Positions 34,630 through 42,911 of a stretch of DNA of 45,449 nt are shown here, one piece after another. This DNA comes from a bacterium (GTDB lineage Bacteria; Pseudomonadota; Alphaproteobacteria; SP197), in contig JAPPGE010000020.1 of the NCBI GenBank assembly GCA_028821455.1, forward strand, positions 1 through 45,449. Direction: 5' to 3'. Position numbers and translations under genes: made by a program. The notes under the pieces were generated by a model, which worked only from the letters and a program-made list of their open reading frames with translations, did no database searches and had not been told where the DNA came from. Each line of letters begins with the position of its first letter. Position 1 is the stretch's first letter.

Positions 34630-35262
34630 TTGCGCGTCCTGACGATCTTTTGCCACCCCGAACGGGAGTCCTTCACCGGAGCGCTTCTCGATGCGTTCCT
34701 TGCCGGACTCGAGGATGCCCGTCATGCGTGGGAGCTGGCCGACCTTCACAGGGAAGGATTCGATCCGCGGTTCCGCCCGGACGACTTTGCCCAATTCACG
34801 AAGGGACCGGCGGCCATGCCGCCGGACGTGCTCGGCGAGCAGGAGCGCGTCATGCGCGCCGAGGCCATCGCCTTCGTCTTTCCCGTCTGGTGGTGGTCGT
34901 TTCCGGCCATGCTGAAGGGCTGGATCGACCGGGTGTGGTGCCAGGGCTGGGCCTACGATTTCACGATCCAGCAATCCCGCGGCCTTCTGGCACTGGAGCG
35001 GGCCGTTCTTCTCTGCTCCGCCGGGTCGTCCGCGGCCACCTACCGGCGCTACGGTTACCAGGAGGCGATGCGCCGCTCGATCGACGTCGGCGTTCTGGGC
35101 TATTGCGGCATCGACGATGTGGCGATGCACGTCTTCCCGGGAGTGGACGACGACAGTGATGCGCGTCCGGTCTGGCTCGCAACGGCCCGGCAGATCGGAC
35201 GGGACCTGGCCGCCGAACCGCGGGTGTCCGCCTTGTCGTACCGCTCGCAGCCCGGCCCGTGA
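34630..35262 (+). CDS. Flavodoxin-fold NAD(P)H:quinone oxidoreductase
   Basis: 210-aa protein of the NQO/KefF/MdaB flavodoxin-2 family. RVLTIFCHPERESFTGALL binds the FMN/FAD phosphate, and FPVWWWSFPAMLKGWIDRV is the family's signature segment near residue 90. The enzyme would carry out two-electron reduction of quinones or aldehydes. TTG 34630 is chosen because the flavodoxin fold begins directly there; the longer GTG start at 34540 adds 30 residues without family character. It starts a same-strand series with the MBL hydrolase (17 bp gap), cupin and Rieske genes. Confidence 0.88.
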   Translation: MRVLTIFCHPERESFTGALLDAFLAGLEDARHAWELADLHREGFDPRFRPDDFAQFTKGPAAMPPDVLGEQERVMRAEAIAFVFPVWWWSFPAMLKGWIDRVWCQGWAYDFTIQQSRGLLALERAVLLCSAGSSAATYRRYGYQEAMRRSIDVGVLGYCGIDDVAMHVFPGVDDDSDARPVWLATARQIGRDLAAEPRVSALSYRSQPGP

Positions 35263-35279
35263 CACGAGGAGACCCCGTC

Positions 35280-36005
35280 ATGCGTATCGCCACACCCGGA
35301 ACCTGGTACGAGACAACCGCCCTCGAGGACGGCGTGACACATGTTCACGAACCCTTCATCAAGGCCTTCTTCCGCTGCAACATCTGGCACGTGCGCGGCC
35401 GCGACCGCGACATGCTGGTGGACAGCGGCATGGGTGTCGTGAGTCTTGTCGAACAGGTGGCGCTGGTGGCCGAGCGCCCCTGCCTGGCGGTGGCGAGCCA
35501 TACCCATTTCGATCACATCGGCTGCCACCACGAATTCGCAGAGCGTCTGTGTCATCCTCACGAGGCCGGACTGATGGCGCAGCCTACCCGCGCCAACACG
35601 CTTGCCGACCCCTATGTCACCGACGACATCTTCACGCGGCGTCCTCCCGGACCCTACAGTTCGCGAAGCTACGCAGTAAGGTCCGCGCCAGCCACGCGGC
35701 TCGTCAATGAAGGCGACCGCGTCGATCTGGGCGACCGGAGTTTCGAGGTGATGCACACGCCCGGACACTCCCCCGGCAGCATCATGCTGTGGGAAGCGGC
35801 CACGGGCATCCTGTTCTCCGGCGACACGGTCTATGACGGACCGCTCATCGACGATGCCTATCATTCCGACAGGGAAGCCTATGCCGTCACCATGAAACGC
35901 ATTCATGATCTTCCGGTCCGTGTCGTCCACGGCGGCCACTTTCCGAGTTTCGACGGCAGGCGCTACCGTGCGCTCATCGCCGCCTGGCTCAGGCAAGAGA
36001 CATGA
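35280..36005 (+). CDS. MBL-fold metallo-hydrolase
   Basis: 241-aa metallo-beta-lactamase-fold hydrolase. H74-x-H76-x-D78-H79 (SHTHFDHIG) forms the dinuclear metal site. HTPGHSPGS supplies the next His, FSGDTVYDG the bridging Asp, and VVHGGHFPS the last His. It is most like glyoxalase II or quorum-lactonase relatives, so a thioester or lactone substrate is possible. GAGGAG lies 8 nt before ATG 35280, which is preferred over GTG 35259. Confidence 0.9.
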   Translation: MRIATPGTWYETTALEDGVTHVHEPFIKAFFRCNIWHVRGRDRDMLVDSGMGVVSLVEQVALVAERPCLAVASHTHFDHIGCHHEFAERLCHPHEAGLMAQPTRANTLADPYVTDDIFTRRPPGPYSSRSYAVRSAPATRLVNEGDRVDLGDRSFEVMHTPGHSPGSIMLWEAATGILFSGDTVYDGPLIDDAYHSDREAYAVTMKRIHDLPVRVVHGGHFPSFDGRRYRALIAAWLRQET

Positions 36006-36134
36006 AGGTGGGGCCGCGGGACATGCGGGAAACCCGCCGTCAACGGGTGTCGTGGCTGCACCTGCCGTGCGGGCTACTGGTGAAGAAGCCGCACGGGCGG
36101 TAGTATCCGTGACCGGAAGTACGGGAGGGGGAGA

Positions 36135-36524
36135 ATGACGGAACGGGCGGCAGGATTCCACGTGAGCCGGGCGTCGGATGCCTCGTGGACGGCCGACGAC
36201 GGGGACTCGGCGTTCGTCAGCCGGGACCTCGGACTCGAGGACGCGACAGGGGGCAGGTTCGCCGCCGATGTCAGCCGGGCGACCGGACGCGGGCAGCTCG
36301 AGGAGCTTCATTCCCACATGCTCGACTTCCAGATCGTCTACGTGCTCGAGGGGACCGCGACATTCTGGTACGAGGGTGAAGGCGAGGTGACGTTCGCCAA
36401 GGGCGACTTCGTGCACCAGCCGCCGGGCATTGCGCATCGCGTTGTCACCGTTTCGCCGGACTGCGAACTCCTCCAGGTCACGGCTCCGGCGGACTACGAG
36501 ACGGTCGCCGCCAGCGCTTCCTGA
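36135..36524 (+). CDS. Cupin-domain protein
   Basis: 129-aa single-domain cupin. Cupin motif 1 is seen as LHSHMLDFQIVYVLEGTATF and motif 2 as KGDFVHQPPGIAHRV, with His residues in each as possible metal ligands. Small cupins act as dioxygenases, isomerases or sensors. GAGGGGGAG is just before the ATG. It precedes the Rieske oxygenase by 7 bp and so may take part in the same catabolic step. Confidence 0.88.
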   Translation: MTERAAGFHVSRASDASWTADDGDSAFVSRDLGLEDATGGRFAADVSRATGRGQLEELHSHMLDFQIVYVLEGTATFWYEGEGEVTFAKGDFVHQPPGIAHRVVTVSPDCELLQVTAPADYETVAASAS

Positions 36525-36531
36525 TACCATC

Positions 36532-37695
36532 ATGCCCGCCGGGCACCGCGTCAGCGACGATCCTCTGGCCTCACCGGTCCTCGCTCCCCGCTACTACACG
36601 GATCCGGCGGTGTTCGATGCGGAAAGGACGAGCGTCTTCCACGCTTCGTGGATCTACATGTGCCACGCCAGCGAAGTGCCGGAACCGGGCTCCATGCTGC
36701 CCCGGACGATCCATGGCGAGCCGCTGGTCGTCGTGCGCAATCGCGAGGGGGAACTGCGCGCCTTCCACAATGTCTGTCAGCACCGCGCCATGCAGGTCGT
36801 GAAGGAGCCGTGCCGCCGCAACGTGCTGCAATGTCCCTATCACGGGTGGGTGTACGATCTCGACGGTCGTCTCGTCGGCGCCAGACGTACGGCGCATCTC
36901 GAGGACTTCGACAGGACCTCGCTCGGCCTGCTTGCGGTGCGGTTCGCGGAGATCGACTCGTTCGTCTTCGTCAACATCGATGGCACGGCGCCTCCTGCCG
37001 AAGAGATTTTCGGACCGGTCCTCGCGGATGCCCGCGCCTGCGGCGTGGAACCGGCAGCTCTGCTCAAGGCGCGCCATATCGACTACGAGATCCGGGCCAA
37101 CTGGAAGGTGGTGATCGACAATTTCGTCGAGTCCTACCACACCGAAGTCGCCCATCCCGGCTATTGCGAGTACGCAGACTTCGACCGCGCCTTCGTCGCG
37201 GACGGGCCCTGGCATACCCTGATGGGAGGCCCGCCGGCTCGGCACGTGATGGAATCCTGCCGCCGGGAAGGAACTCCCGGTGTGACGGCGAACCGCTACA
37301 GCTGGGCATGGCCGACAACCATGGTGCTGTGCTCTCCCGGTCCCGCCAATCTCTTCATCTGGGAAGCGATCCCCCTTTCGTGGGAGCGGACCGTGTTCCG
37401 TCATACGTTCTTCTTCGACCGGCCAGAGGACGATCTGCTGCCCGAGCAGCAGGCGCACATCTCGATGGACGGCGCGCTGCAGGCCGAGGACACTGTGCTT
37501 GTCGAAGGGGTCTGGCAGGGGCTGAAGTCCCGTGCGGCGCCGCGGGTCGGCCGCTACGTCGTCAACGACGGGGAAACGCAGCACAGCGAACGGGCCGTGT
37601 GGCGATTCCACCACCGCCTCCAGGGACTCTACGATTCGACCGGAAGGGCCGAGGCCCGGCATCCATCAACATCACCAGGGGAGACAGTTTCATGA
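36532..37695 (+). CDS. Rieske non-heme iron oxygenase, large subunit (second copy)
   Basis: 387-aa Rieske oxygenase. The cluster motif is C82-x-H84-x16-C101-x2-H104, with the classical CPYHGW. The catalytic site is D196-N197-x2-E200-x-Y202-H203-x4-H208, with D320 as a likely third ligand; Glu at position 200 replaces the Asp of many homologues. It is only distantly similar to the Rieske at 2367. The ATG of the transporter's binding protein overlaps its stop (ATGA), so oxygenase and importer are one unit, strongly suggesting the imported solute is the substrate. No dedicated reductase is nearby. Choline-, carnitine- or betaine-type demethylases are candidates, as are aromatic acids. Confidence 0.93.
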   Translation: MPAGHRVSDDPLASPVLAPRYYTDPAVFDAERTSVFHASWIYMCHASEVPEPGSMLPRTIHGEPLVVVRNREGELRAFHNVCQHRAMQVVKEPCRRNVLQCPYHGWVYDLDGRLVGARRTAHLEDFDRTSLGLLAVRFAEIDSFVFVNIDGTAPPAEEIFGPVLADARACGVEPAALLKARHIDYEIRANWKVVIDNFVESYHTEVAHPGYCEYADFDRAFVADGPWHTLMGGPPARHVMESCRREGTPGVTANRYSWAWPTTMVLCSPGPANLFIWEAIPLSWERTVFRHTFFFDRPEDDLLPEQQAHISMDGALQAEDTVLVEGVWQGLKSRAAPRVGRYVVNDGETQHSERAVWRFHHRLQGLYDSTGRAEARHPSTSPGETVS

Positions 37696-38744
37696 CATTC
37701 TGGACGAGAACATTCGGGATTGCCGCCGTGTTCCTTGCGGGAATCGCACCCCTTCACGCGGCAGACGACGAACTCAACGCGCTTGTCTGGTGCGACCATT
37801 CCGATCCGGCGCTTCTCGATCCCTTCGAGGAGGAGCACGGCGTCACGGTCAACATCAAGGAATACGAGGGAACGGGCGCCGCGCTGGCGCTTCTCGAGCA
37901 GTCGCAGCCCGGCGACTGGGACGTCTTCGTCGTCGACGGGGTCGATGTTCCGCGAATCGTGGAAGCCGGCTATCTCGCGCCGCTCGACCGGGAGGGCCTG
38001 CCACTCGACGACATCTTCCCCGGCATACGCGATTCCGAGATTCACGAGATCGGCGGCGAACTCTACGCCGTACCCGAGAAGTTCGGCTACAACACGATCT
38101 CCTACAATGACGCCAAGGTGAATGCCGGCGACATGCGCGACATCGCCGTTCTCTGGAGCGATGCATACAGCGGCCGCATTGCGATCTACGACTACTACAT
38201 TCCGTTGATCAACCTGGTGGCCATCGGCCTTGGCCTTCGCGAGGACGGCATCACCGCGGACGAGTTGCCGGCAATCCGCGAGCACCTGCTCAAGATGAAG
38301 GAACGTTCCGCAATGGTGGGCGATGTCGTCTCCGTGCAGACCGCTCTTGCGACCGGCGACGTCGACATCATCGCTGGCGGCGGAGAATGGGCGACGGCGG
38401 TGCTGATGGCCGAGGATCCCAACATGGAATGGGTGAACCCGGATCAGGGCGGCGTGCGCTGGTCCCAGTCGATCGGCGTCTTCAGCGACGCCGGCAATCC
38501 GGAACTGGCCCGCAAGTTCGTCGAGTATGTCCTCGGCCCCGAGGGTCAGGCCCGCCTGGCGACCTCGTCGTGCTACTGGGCCATGCCCTCGAACAGCAAG
38601 GCCGCGCTCACCGACGAGGAAAAGACGGTGCTGCGCTGGGATGAACAGGAGACCTTCATCGCCAATTCCTGGCCCTATTTCATCCCGGATCCCGAGCTCG
38701 ATGCCATGTTCCTCGATATCTGGACGGAAATGCTGCAGCACTGA
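37692..38744 (+). CDS. ABC transporter substrate-binding protein, PotD-like
   Basis: 350-aa periplasmic binding protein of the spermidine/putrescine type. A signal peptide is evident (MTFWTRTFGIAAVFLAGIAP, cleavage probably after LHA). The mature part begins DELNALVWCDHSDPALLDPFEEEHGV, followed by WDVFVVDG and PEKFGYNTISYN. AGGGGAG is upstream, and the ATG overlaps the Rieske stop. It presents the solute to the permeases at 38817 and 39662. Binding residues for an amine are plausible (several Asp/Trp) but not provable. Confidence 0.92.
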   Translation: MTFWTRTFGIAAVFLAGIAPLHAADDELNALVWCDHSDPALLDPFEEEHGVTVNIKEYEGTGAALALLEQSQPGDWDVFVVDGVDVPRIVEAGYLAPLDREGLPLDDIFPGIRDSEIHEIGGELYAVPEKFGYNTISYNDAKVNAGDMRDIAVLWSDAYSGRIAIYDYYIPLINLVAIGLGLREDGITADELPAIREHLLKMKERSAMVGDVVSVQTALATGDVDIIAGGGEWATAVLMAEDPNMEWVNPDQGGVRWSQSIGVFSDAGNPELARKFVEYVLGPEGQARLATSSCYWAMPSNSKAALTDEEKTVLRWDEQETFIANSWPYFIPDPELDAMFLDIWTEMLQH

Positions 38745-38773
38745 TCCTGCGCGCATTCATCGCGAACCGCAGA

Positions 38774-38805
38774 CGTCCCGGCCCGCAGTGGCGCGGGCCG
38801 GGACG
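38774..38805 (+). promoter_or_regulatory. Perfect 13-bp intercistronic hairpin between binding-protein and permease genes
   Basis: A perfect 13-bp stem, CGTCCCGGCCCGC (38774-38786) with its complement (38793-38805), and a 6-nt loop fill the 72-bp gap. No U-run follows, so it is probably not a full terminator. Such hairpins after binding-protein genes protect the upstream message and lower permease expression, giving an excess of binding protein. Confidence 0.65.
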
Positions 38806-38816
38806 GGAATGACGGT

Positions 38817-39662
38817 ATGAACCGGCGAGGACTGGCGGGCTGGTTCCTGCTGGCGCCGGCATTCCTGTGGCTTGCCGCATTCTTCGTCGTGCCCTTTGCC
38901 GTCATGGCGCTCTACAGCGTCTGGCGAAGGGAAGGCACGCAACTGGTGCGCGAGGCTTCGCTCGCGAACTACGAAGCCTTCCTGAGCAAGAGCTATTTTC
39001 TCGATGCCCTCTTCAACTCTCTCGAGATCACGGCCGTCACGGTGGTCCTCTCGGTACTGTTCGCCTATCCGCTGGCCTACATCCTGGCCTTCCTCGTGCC
39101 CCGGCGCTGGCAGCGGCTCGGGCTCGTTCTCGCCATCCTGCCGTTCTGGACGTCCTATCTGGTGCGTTCATACAGCTGGCTGCTGGTGCTGTCGGAGAAC
39201 GGCGTCATCTCGCAGACGCTCGTCACCCTGGGCCTGCTCTCCGAAACCATGTCGTTCGCCAACAGCAACGGAGCCACCATCCTGGGCTTCGTCCACTTTT
39301 TCACGATGCTCCTGGCGCTGACGATCTACGCCAACCTCGTCCAGATATCGCCGAACTACCGCAGGGCCGCCGAAGATCTCGGGGCATCCAGGCTCCAGAG
39401 CTTCATCCACGTCGTCCTTCCGCTGAGCCTGCCCGGCGTGATGATCGGCGCGTTCATCACCTTCGTACTGGCGATCGGCGACTACATCACGCCGCAGATC
39501 CTGGGAGGCAACCGCGAACTGGTCATGCCGCAGGCGATCCTTCTGCAGGTCCAGCGCCGGGCGGACTTTCCCATGGCGTCCGCCATGTCGCTCGTACTCA
39601 TGCTTGTCGTTTCCGCCGTCTTCCTGGCGAGCGCGCGCTGGCTGAAGATGGACCGGGTCTGA
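38817..39662 (+). CDS. ABC transporter permease, PotB-like
   Basis: 281-aa inner-membrane permease with about six helices. The N-terminus reads WFLLAPAFLWLAAFFVVPFAVMALYS and the EAA loop YRRAAEDLGASRLQSFIHVVLPLSLPG (near residue 180), both typical of the spermidine/putrescine type. The stop and the next permease start overlap (TGATG). It forms a heterodimer with that permease. Confidence 0.93.
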   Translation: MNRRGLAGWFLLAPAFLWLAAFFVVPFAVMALYSVWRREGTQLVREASLANYEAFLSKSYFLDALFNSLEITAVTVVLSVLFAYPLAYILAFLVPRRWQRLGLVLAILPFWTSYLVRSYSWLLVLSENGVISQTLVTLGLLSETMSFANSNGATILGFVHFFTMLLALTIYANLVQISPNYRRAAEDLGASRLQSFIHVVLPLSLPGVMIGAFITFVLAIGDYITPQILGGNRELVMPQAILLQVQRRADFPMASAMSLVLMLVVSAVFLASARWLKMDRV

Positions 39663-40453
39663 TGAGGCCTCAGGCGCTCACCACCATTCCTGCAGCAGTC
39701 TACGTGCTGGCGGCCTACGCCTTCATCTACCTTCCTGTGATCGTCCTTGTGATCTTCTCGTTTCAGGACGGAAGGCTCCCTGTTCCTCCGTTCAAGGGCG
39801 TGTCGCTGCGCTGGTACCAAGAGGTCTTTTCGGACTCCGATCTCATGGAGGCGCTCATCAACTCAGTCATGGTGGGAGTCGTTTCGGCGGCGCTGGCGAC
39901 CGTCCTGGGATTTCTAGCGGCCCATGCCCTGGCGCGTCACCGCATGCCCGGCGCCGTCTTCTTCCAGTGGCTCCTCATGGCCCCGCTCTCGGTCTCCTAC
40001 CTCATCATCGGCATCGGGCTTCTCATCACCTTCACGGCAACCGGAATGCCGAAGTCGCTGCTGTCCGTCGTTATCGGCCACGTCGTGATCAACCTGCCGC
40101 TGGCATTCGGTATCTGCTACTCGCAACTGGGTGGCCACCAGGTCAGCGCCGAGCGCGCCGCCCGGGATCTGGGGGCGCGGGAATGGCAGGTGCTGGCACT
40201 CATCAGCGTACCCATGATGTGGCCGGCGATCGCGGCGGCGTTCTTCCTGTCGTTCACGCTGTCTTGGGATGAGTTCATCGTCGCCTGGCTCGTGACTCGT
40301 TTCGACGTCACCCTTCCGGTCGAGATATGGAGTCTGCTGAGAAGCGGTCTCGATCCCACGACGAACGCGGTCGGAACCGTGGTGTTCGCGATTTCCATGG
40401 CTCTCGTGATCGTCATGGAGCTCTTCGTGTTCCGCAGGAAGGCTCGCGCATGA
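39662..40453 (+). CDS. ABC transporter permease, PotC-like
   Basis: 263-aa second permease of the importer. TM1 includes YVLAAYAFIYLPVIVLVIFSF, and the EAA loop is SAERAARDLGAREWQVLALISVPM near residue 163. Start overlaps the upstream stop, and the stop overlaps the ATPase start (ATGA), so all three are coupled. Confidence 0.93.
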   Translation: MRPQALTTIPAAVYVLAAYAFIYLPVIVLVIFSFQDGRLPVPPFKGVSLRWYQEVFSDSDLMEALINSVMVGVVSAALATVLGFLAAHALARHRMPGAVFFQWLLMAPLSVSYLIIGIGLLITFTATGMPKSLLSVVIGHVVINLPLAFGICYSQLGGHQVSAERAARDLGAREWQVLALISVPMMWPAIAAAFFLSFTLSWDEFIVAWLVTRFDVTLPVEIWSLLRSGLDPTTNAVGTVVFAISMALVIVMELFVFRRKARA

Positions 40454-41514
40454 CCCGGCCGCTCGTCAGCCTGGAAGGCGTCACGATGCTGTTCGGCGAG
40501 ACCGCTGCGGTGAGCGACGTCTCCCTGGAGATCCGCGAAGGTGAATTCGTCGTGCTTCTCGGACCTTCGGGCAGCGGCAAGACAACACTGCTCAACATTC
40601 TTGCCGGCTTTGTCGAACCGACGCGCGGCCGGGTGATGATCTCCGGCAAGGACATGAGCCACGTGCCTCCCGCGAGAAGACCGACGACGACGGTGTTTCA
40701 GGACTATGCCCTGTTTCCCCACATGAATGTCGCCCGGAACGTTGCCTTCGGCCTGGCCATGCGCGGCGTTCCGGCGCTGCAGAGGCGACAACGAAGCGAG
40801 GCGGCTCTCGATCTCGTGGGCCTGTCCGGCGCCGGAGGCCGACGTGTGCACGAACTGTCGGGCGGCCAGCGGCAGAGGGTCGCCCTGGCGCGGGCCATCG
40901 TCGTCGATCCCCGTGTCCTTCTTCTGGACGAACCCCTGGGGGCGCTCGATCTCAACCTGAGGCGGCAGATGCAGGAGGAGCTGCTTCATCTGCAGCGGCA
41001 CCTGGGAACCACCTTCGTCCATGTAACGCACGATCAGGACGAAGCCATGAACATGGCGGACACGATCGTGGTCCTCAACGAAGGCAGGGTCGAGGACCAG
41101 GGGCCTCCCGCCCGGATCTACCTGAAACCCGCGACACGGTTCGTCGCCACGTTCATGGGCGACAGCAATCTGATCGGGGGCACGGTCACGCGAAGAGACG
41201 ACCATGGCGTCACCGTCGCCACCGCGTTCGGCGCGCTGGATCTTCCGGACCGCGACCTTCGCGAGGGTAAGGTGAACCTCTCCATCAGGCCCGAACAGAT
41301 CGTGCCGGCATCCGGCGATGGATTCGCGGCGCTCGGCGAAGGCGTTGTCAGGGAGTGTCACTTCAGCGGCACGCATGTCCGCTGCCGACTCATGGCGGGG
41401 CATGACGGAGACCGGGAGTTGCAGGTGCACCTGCCAGCGCGCACGGCGGTGCGTCCCGGCGACCGCCTGAACCTCTATGTCGATCCGGCCGATGTGGTCG
41501 CTCTTGCCGGCTGA
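40450..41514 (+). CDS. ABC transporter ATP-binding protein, PotA-like
   Basis: 354-aa ATPase. Walker A GPSGSGKTT (near residue 38), Q-loop FQDYALFPHM, signature LSGGQRQRVALARA, Walker B VLLLDEPLGALD and H-loop VTHDQDEA are all present. The C-terminal about 110 residues form a TOBE-type regulatory domain (VNLSIRPEQI). It is the last gene of the importer unit, and its 3' end is overlapped by 40 bp on the other strand by the RhuM-family remnant. Confidence 0.95.
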   Translation: MTRPLVSLEGVTMLFGETAAVSDVSLEIREGEFVVLLGPSGSGKTTLLNILAGFVEPTRGRVMISGKDMSHVPPARRPTTTVFQDYALFPHMNVARNVAFGLAMRGVPALQRRQRSEAALDLVGLSGAGGRRVHELSGGQRQRVALARAIVVDPRVLLLDEPLGALDLNLRRQMQEELLHLQRHLGTTFVHVTHDQDEAMNMADTIVVLNEGRVEDQGPPARIYLKPATRFVATFMGDSNLIGGTVTRRDDHGVTVATAFGALDLPDRDLREGKVNLSIRPEQIVPASGDGFAALGEGVVRECHFSGTHVRCRLMAGHDGDRELQVHLPARTAVRPGDRLNLYVDPADVVALAG

Positions 41515-42137
41515 AGCCACTCCAGAACGGCGTCAGGCACCGAAAGGCCGCGCCCGGGTCGCACCGGCAACCGGTCCTCGTCGTACTCCAGAAGCAGGCG
41601 CCACGCTTCGGCATATCCCGTGATGATCTCCAGCACCGCCTGCCCGGTATCGTCGACCAGGGCTTGGTTGAGTAAGCTACGGCCCAGCAGGTCGAGGGTC
41701 TCGCGCGCCTCGCGCAGTCCGCGCTCGGCGAGCCGACGCTCGTTCACGGTGTAGCCCCGCCCAAGATGGTCGCGCAGGGTGCGTGTGGCCCATTGGCGAA
41801 AGCACACGCCGCGCCTTGAGTGGACTCGGTAACCGACCGAGACGATGGCGTCCAGATTGTAGTGTTTCAGGCGACGCCGGACCCGGCACCTGCCCTCGAT
41901 TCGAACTGATAAGAATTCCTTACTGGTTCCAGCGGCCTCCAGATCGCCGCTGGCGAAGATCTTTCGCAAGTGCAGCAAAACGTTCTCAGGGGTGGTGCCG
42001 AATACCTCCGCCATCTGCCGCTGGGTCAGCCAAACCGTCTCGCCGTCGAAACGGACATCGACCCGAACTTCACCGTCCCCGCTTTCGTAAACAGCGACAT
42101 TGCCGCCGGAGCCGATTGTCTGCGCTTCCTCGTTCAT
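41475..42137 (-). pseudogene. Truncated RhuM-family (RhuM-Fic/DOC) gene
   Basis: 220-aa frame. Residues about 15-130 match the RhuM domain: DGETVWLTQRQMAEVFGTTPENVLLHLRKIF, then HYNLDAIVSVGYRVHSRRGVCFRQWATRTL. A helical segment YAEAWRLLLEYDEDRLP follows, where intact relatives run on into a Fic/DOC domain and reach about 330 aa. Here the frame stops within the convergent potA-like gene, so the catalytic domain is absent. The N-terminal half could still be made. The genuine function of RhuM proteins is unsettled; association with toxin-like systems is reported. Confidence 0.7.
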
Positions 42138-42171
42138 CCTTTCGTGTGGCCTGGCCCCCGTCCGTCGTGCT

Positions 42172-42447
42172 TCAGTTCAGTGCGTTCTTCAGCGTTTTGC
42201 TGGCCCTGAACGACACCGTGTTCGACGCACCGATCACGAGCGGCTCGCCCGTGCGTGGGTTCCTGCCCTGGCGGGCGGGCCGGCCTATTCTGGAGAACTT
42301 CCCGAAACCCGCGATGGCGACGTCCTCTCCGCGCGCCAGTGCCCGAGCGATGGCCGTGAATACGGCGACAACCGCGTCTTCGGCCGCCTGCTTCATCATA
42401 TCGGCCTCATCGGCGACACGCTCAACATAATCCAACTTCTTCACCAC
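42172..42447 (-). CDS. HU-family DNA-binding protein
   Basis: 91-aa histone-like protein. The conserved block AIAGFGKFSRIGRPARQGRNPRTGEPLVI contains the DNA-gripping arm with Arg and the Pro that intercalates; FRASKTLKNALN ends the protein as usual. The start is GTG with GAGGAAG just ahead. The N-terminus (KKLDYVERVADEADM) differs from housekeeping HU, so it may be a secondary copy. It sits 34 bp upstream of the RhuM remnant. Confidence 0.9.
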   Translation of the reverse strand: MVKKLDYVERVADEADMMKQAAEDAVVAVFTAIARALARGEDVAIAGFGKFSRIGRPARQGRNPRTGEPLVIGASNTVSFRASKTLKNALN

Positions 42448-42911
42448 TCACTTCCTCATCTCGCCGACGATGAACCCGGCACCCTCGAACCGGGAACCGC
42501 CGAAACCACCTATCCCTAGTCGGGCCAGCCGGAGGGGTCAGTCGCGCCAACAGCAATCCCGGCTTTCGGACCACACCTGTGAGATGGGGCGGTTTCGGGC
42601 ATATGCTGCGAATCAGAGCATGTCACGGTGATTCGAGAGTCCACTGTCGCGCTCGTCAACAATGGTATCGCCGATTAGGTGCAGCATGATGGAGTATCCT
42701 GCATCCGAAGTGCGCGACAGGGCGGATCCTGTGAGCGCGGAGGTGCGGTAACTCTTGATCGAGTGTGGCCGGATTGTCTGTCAAGGGCACGCTCTGCGAA
42801 GCAACCGGCCACAACAGTCCCGACCTCAGGCCGGAGACCTTGCATCCAGGCACTCCGTCGCTATGGTGCCGCGCACCCTGCGGGTGCCCTCCTTCCAGCC
42901 TTGCCGTCCTC
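42448..42911. other. 464-bp intergenic region between the HU and typA genes
   Basis: No gene is recognised on either strand; open frames here lack ribosome-binding sites and family character. It must contain divergent promoters for HU and typA. A hairpin lies close to the typA start (42873-42887). Confidence 0.4.
42873..42887 (+). promoter_or_regulatory. Hairpin in the typA leader
   Basis: GCACCC (42873-42878) pairs with GGGTGC (42882-42887) over a TGC loop, 24 bp before the ATG. With no visible Shine-Dalgarno, this structure might affect initiation. TypA is cold- and stress-linked, but nothing more can be read here. Confidence 0.3.
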
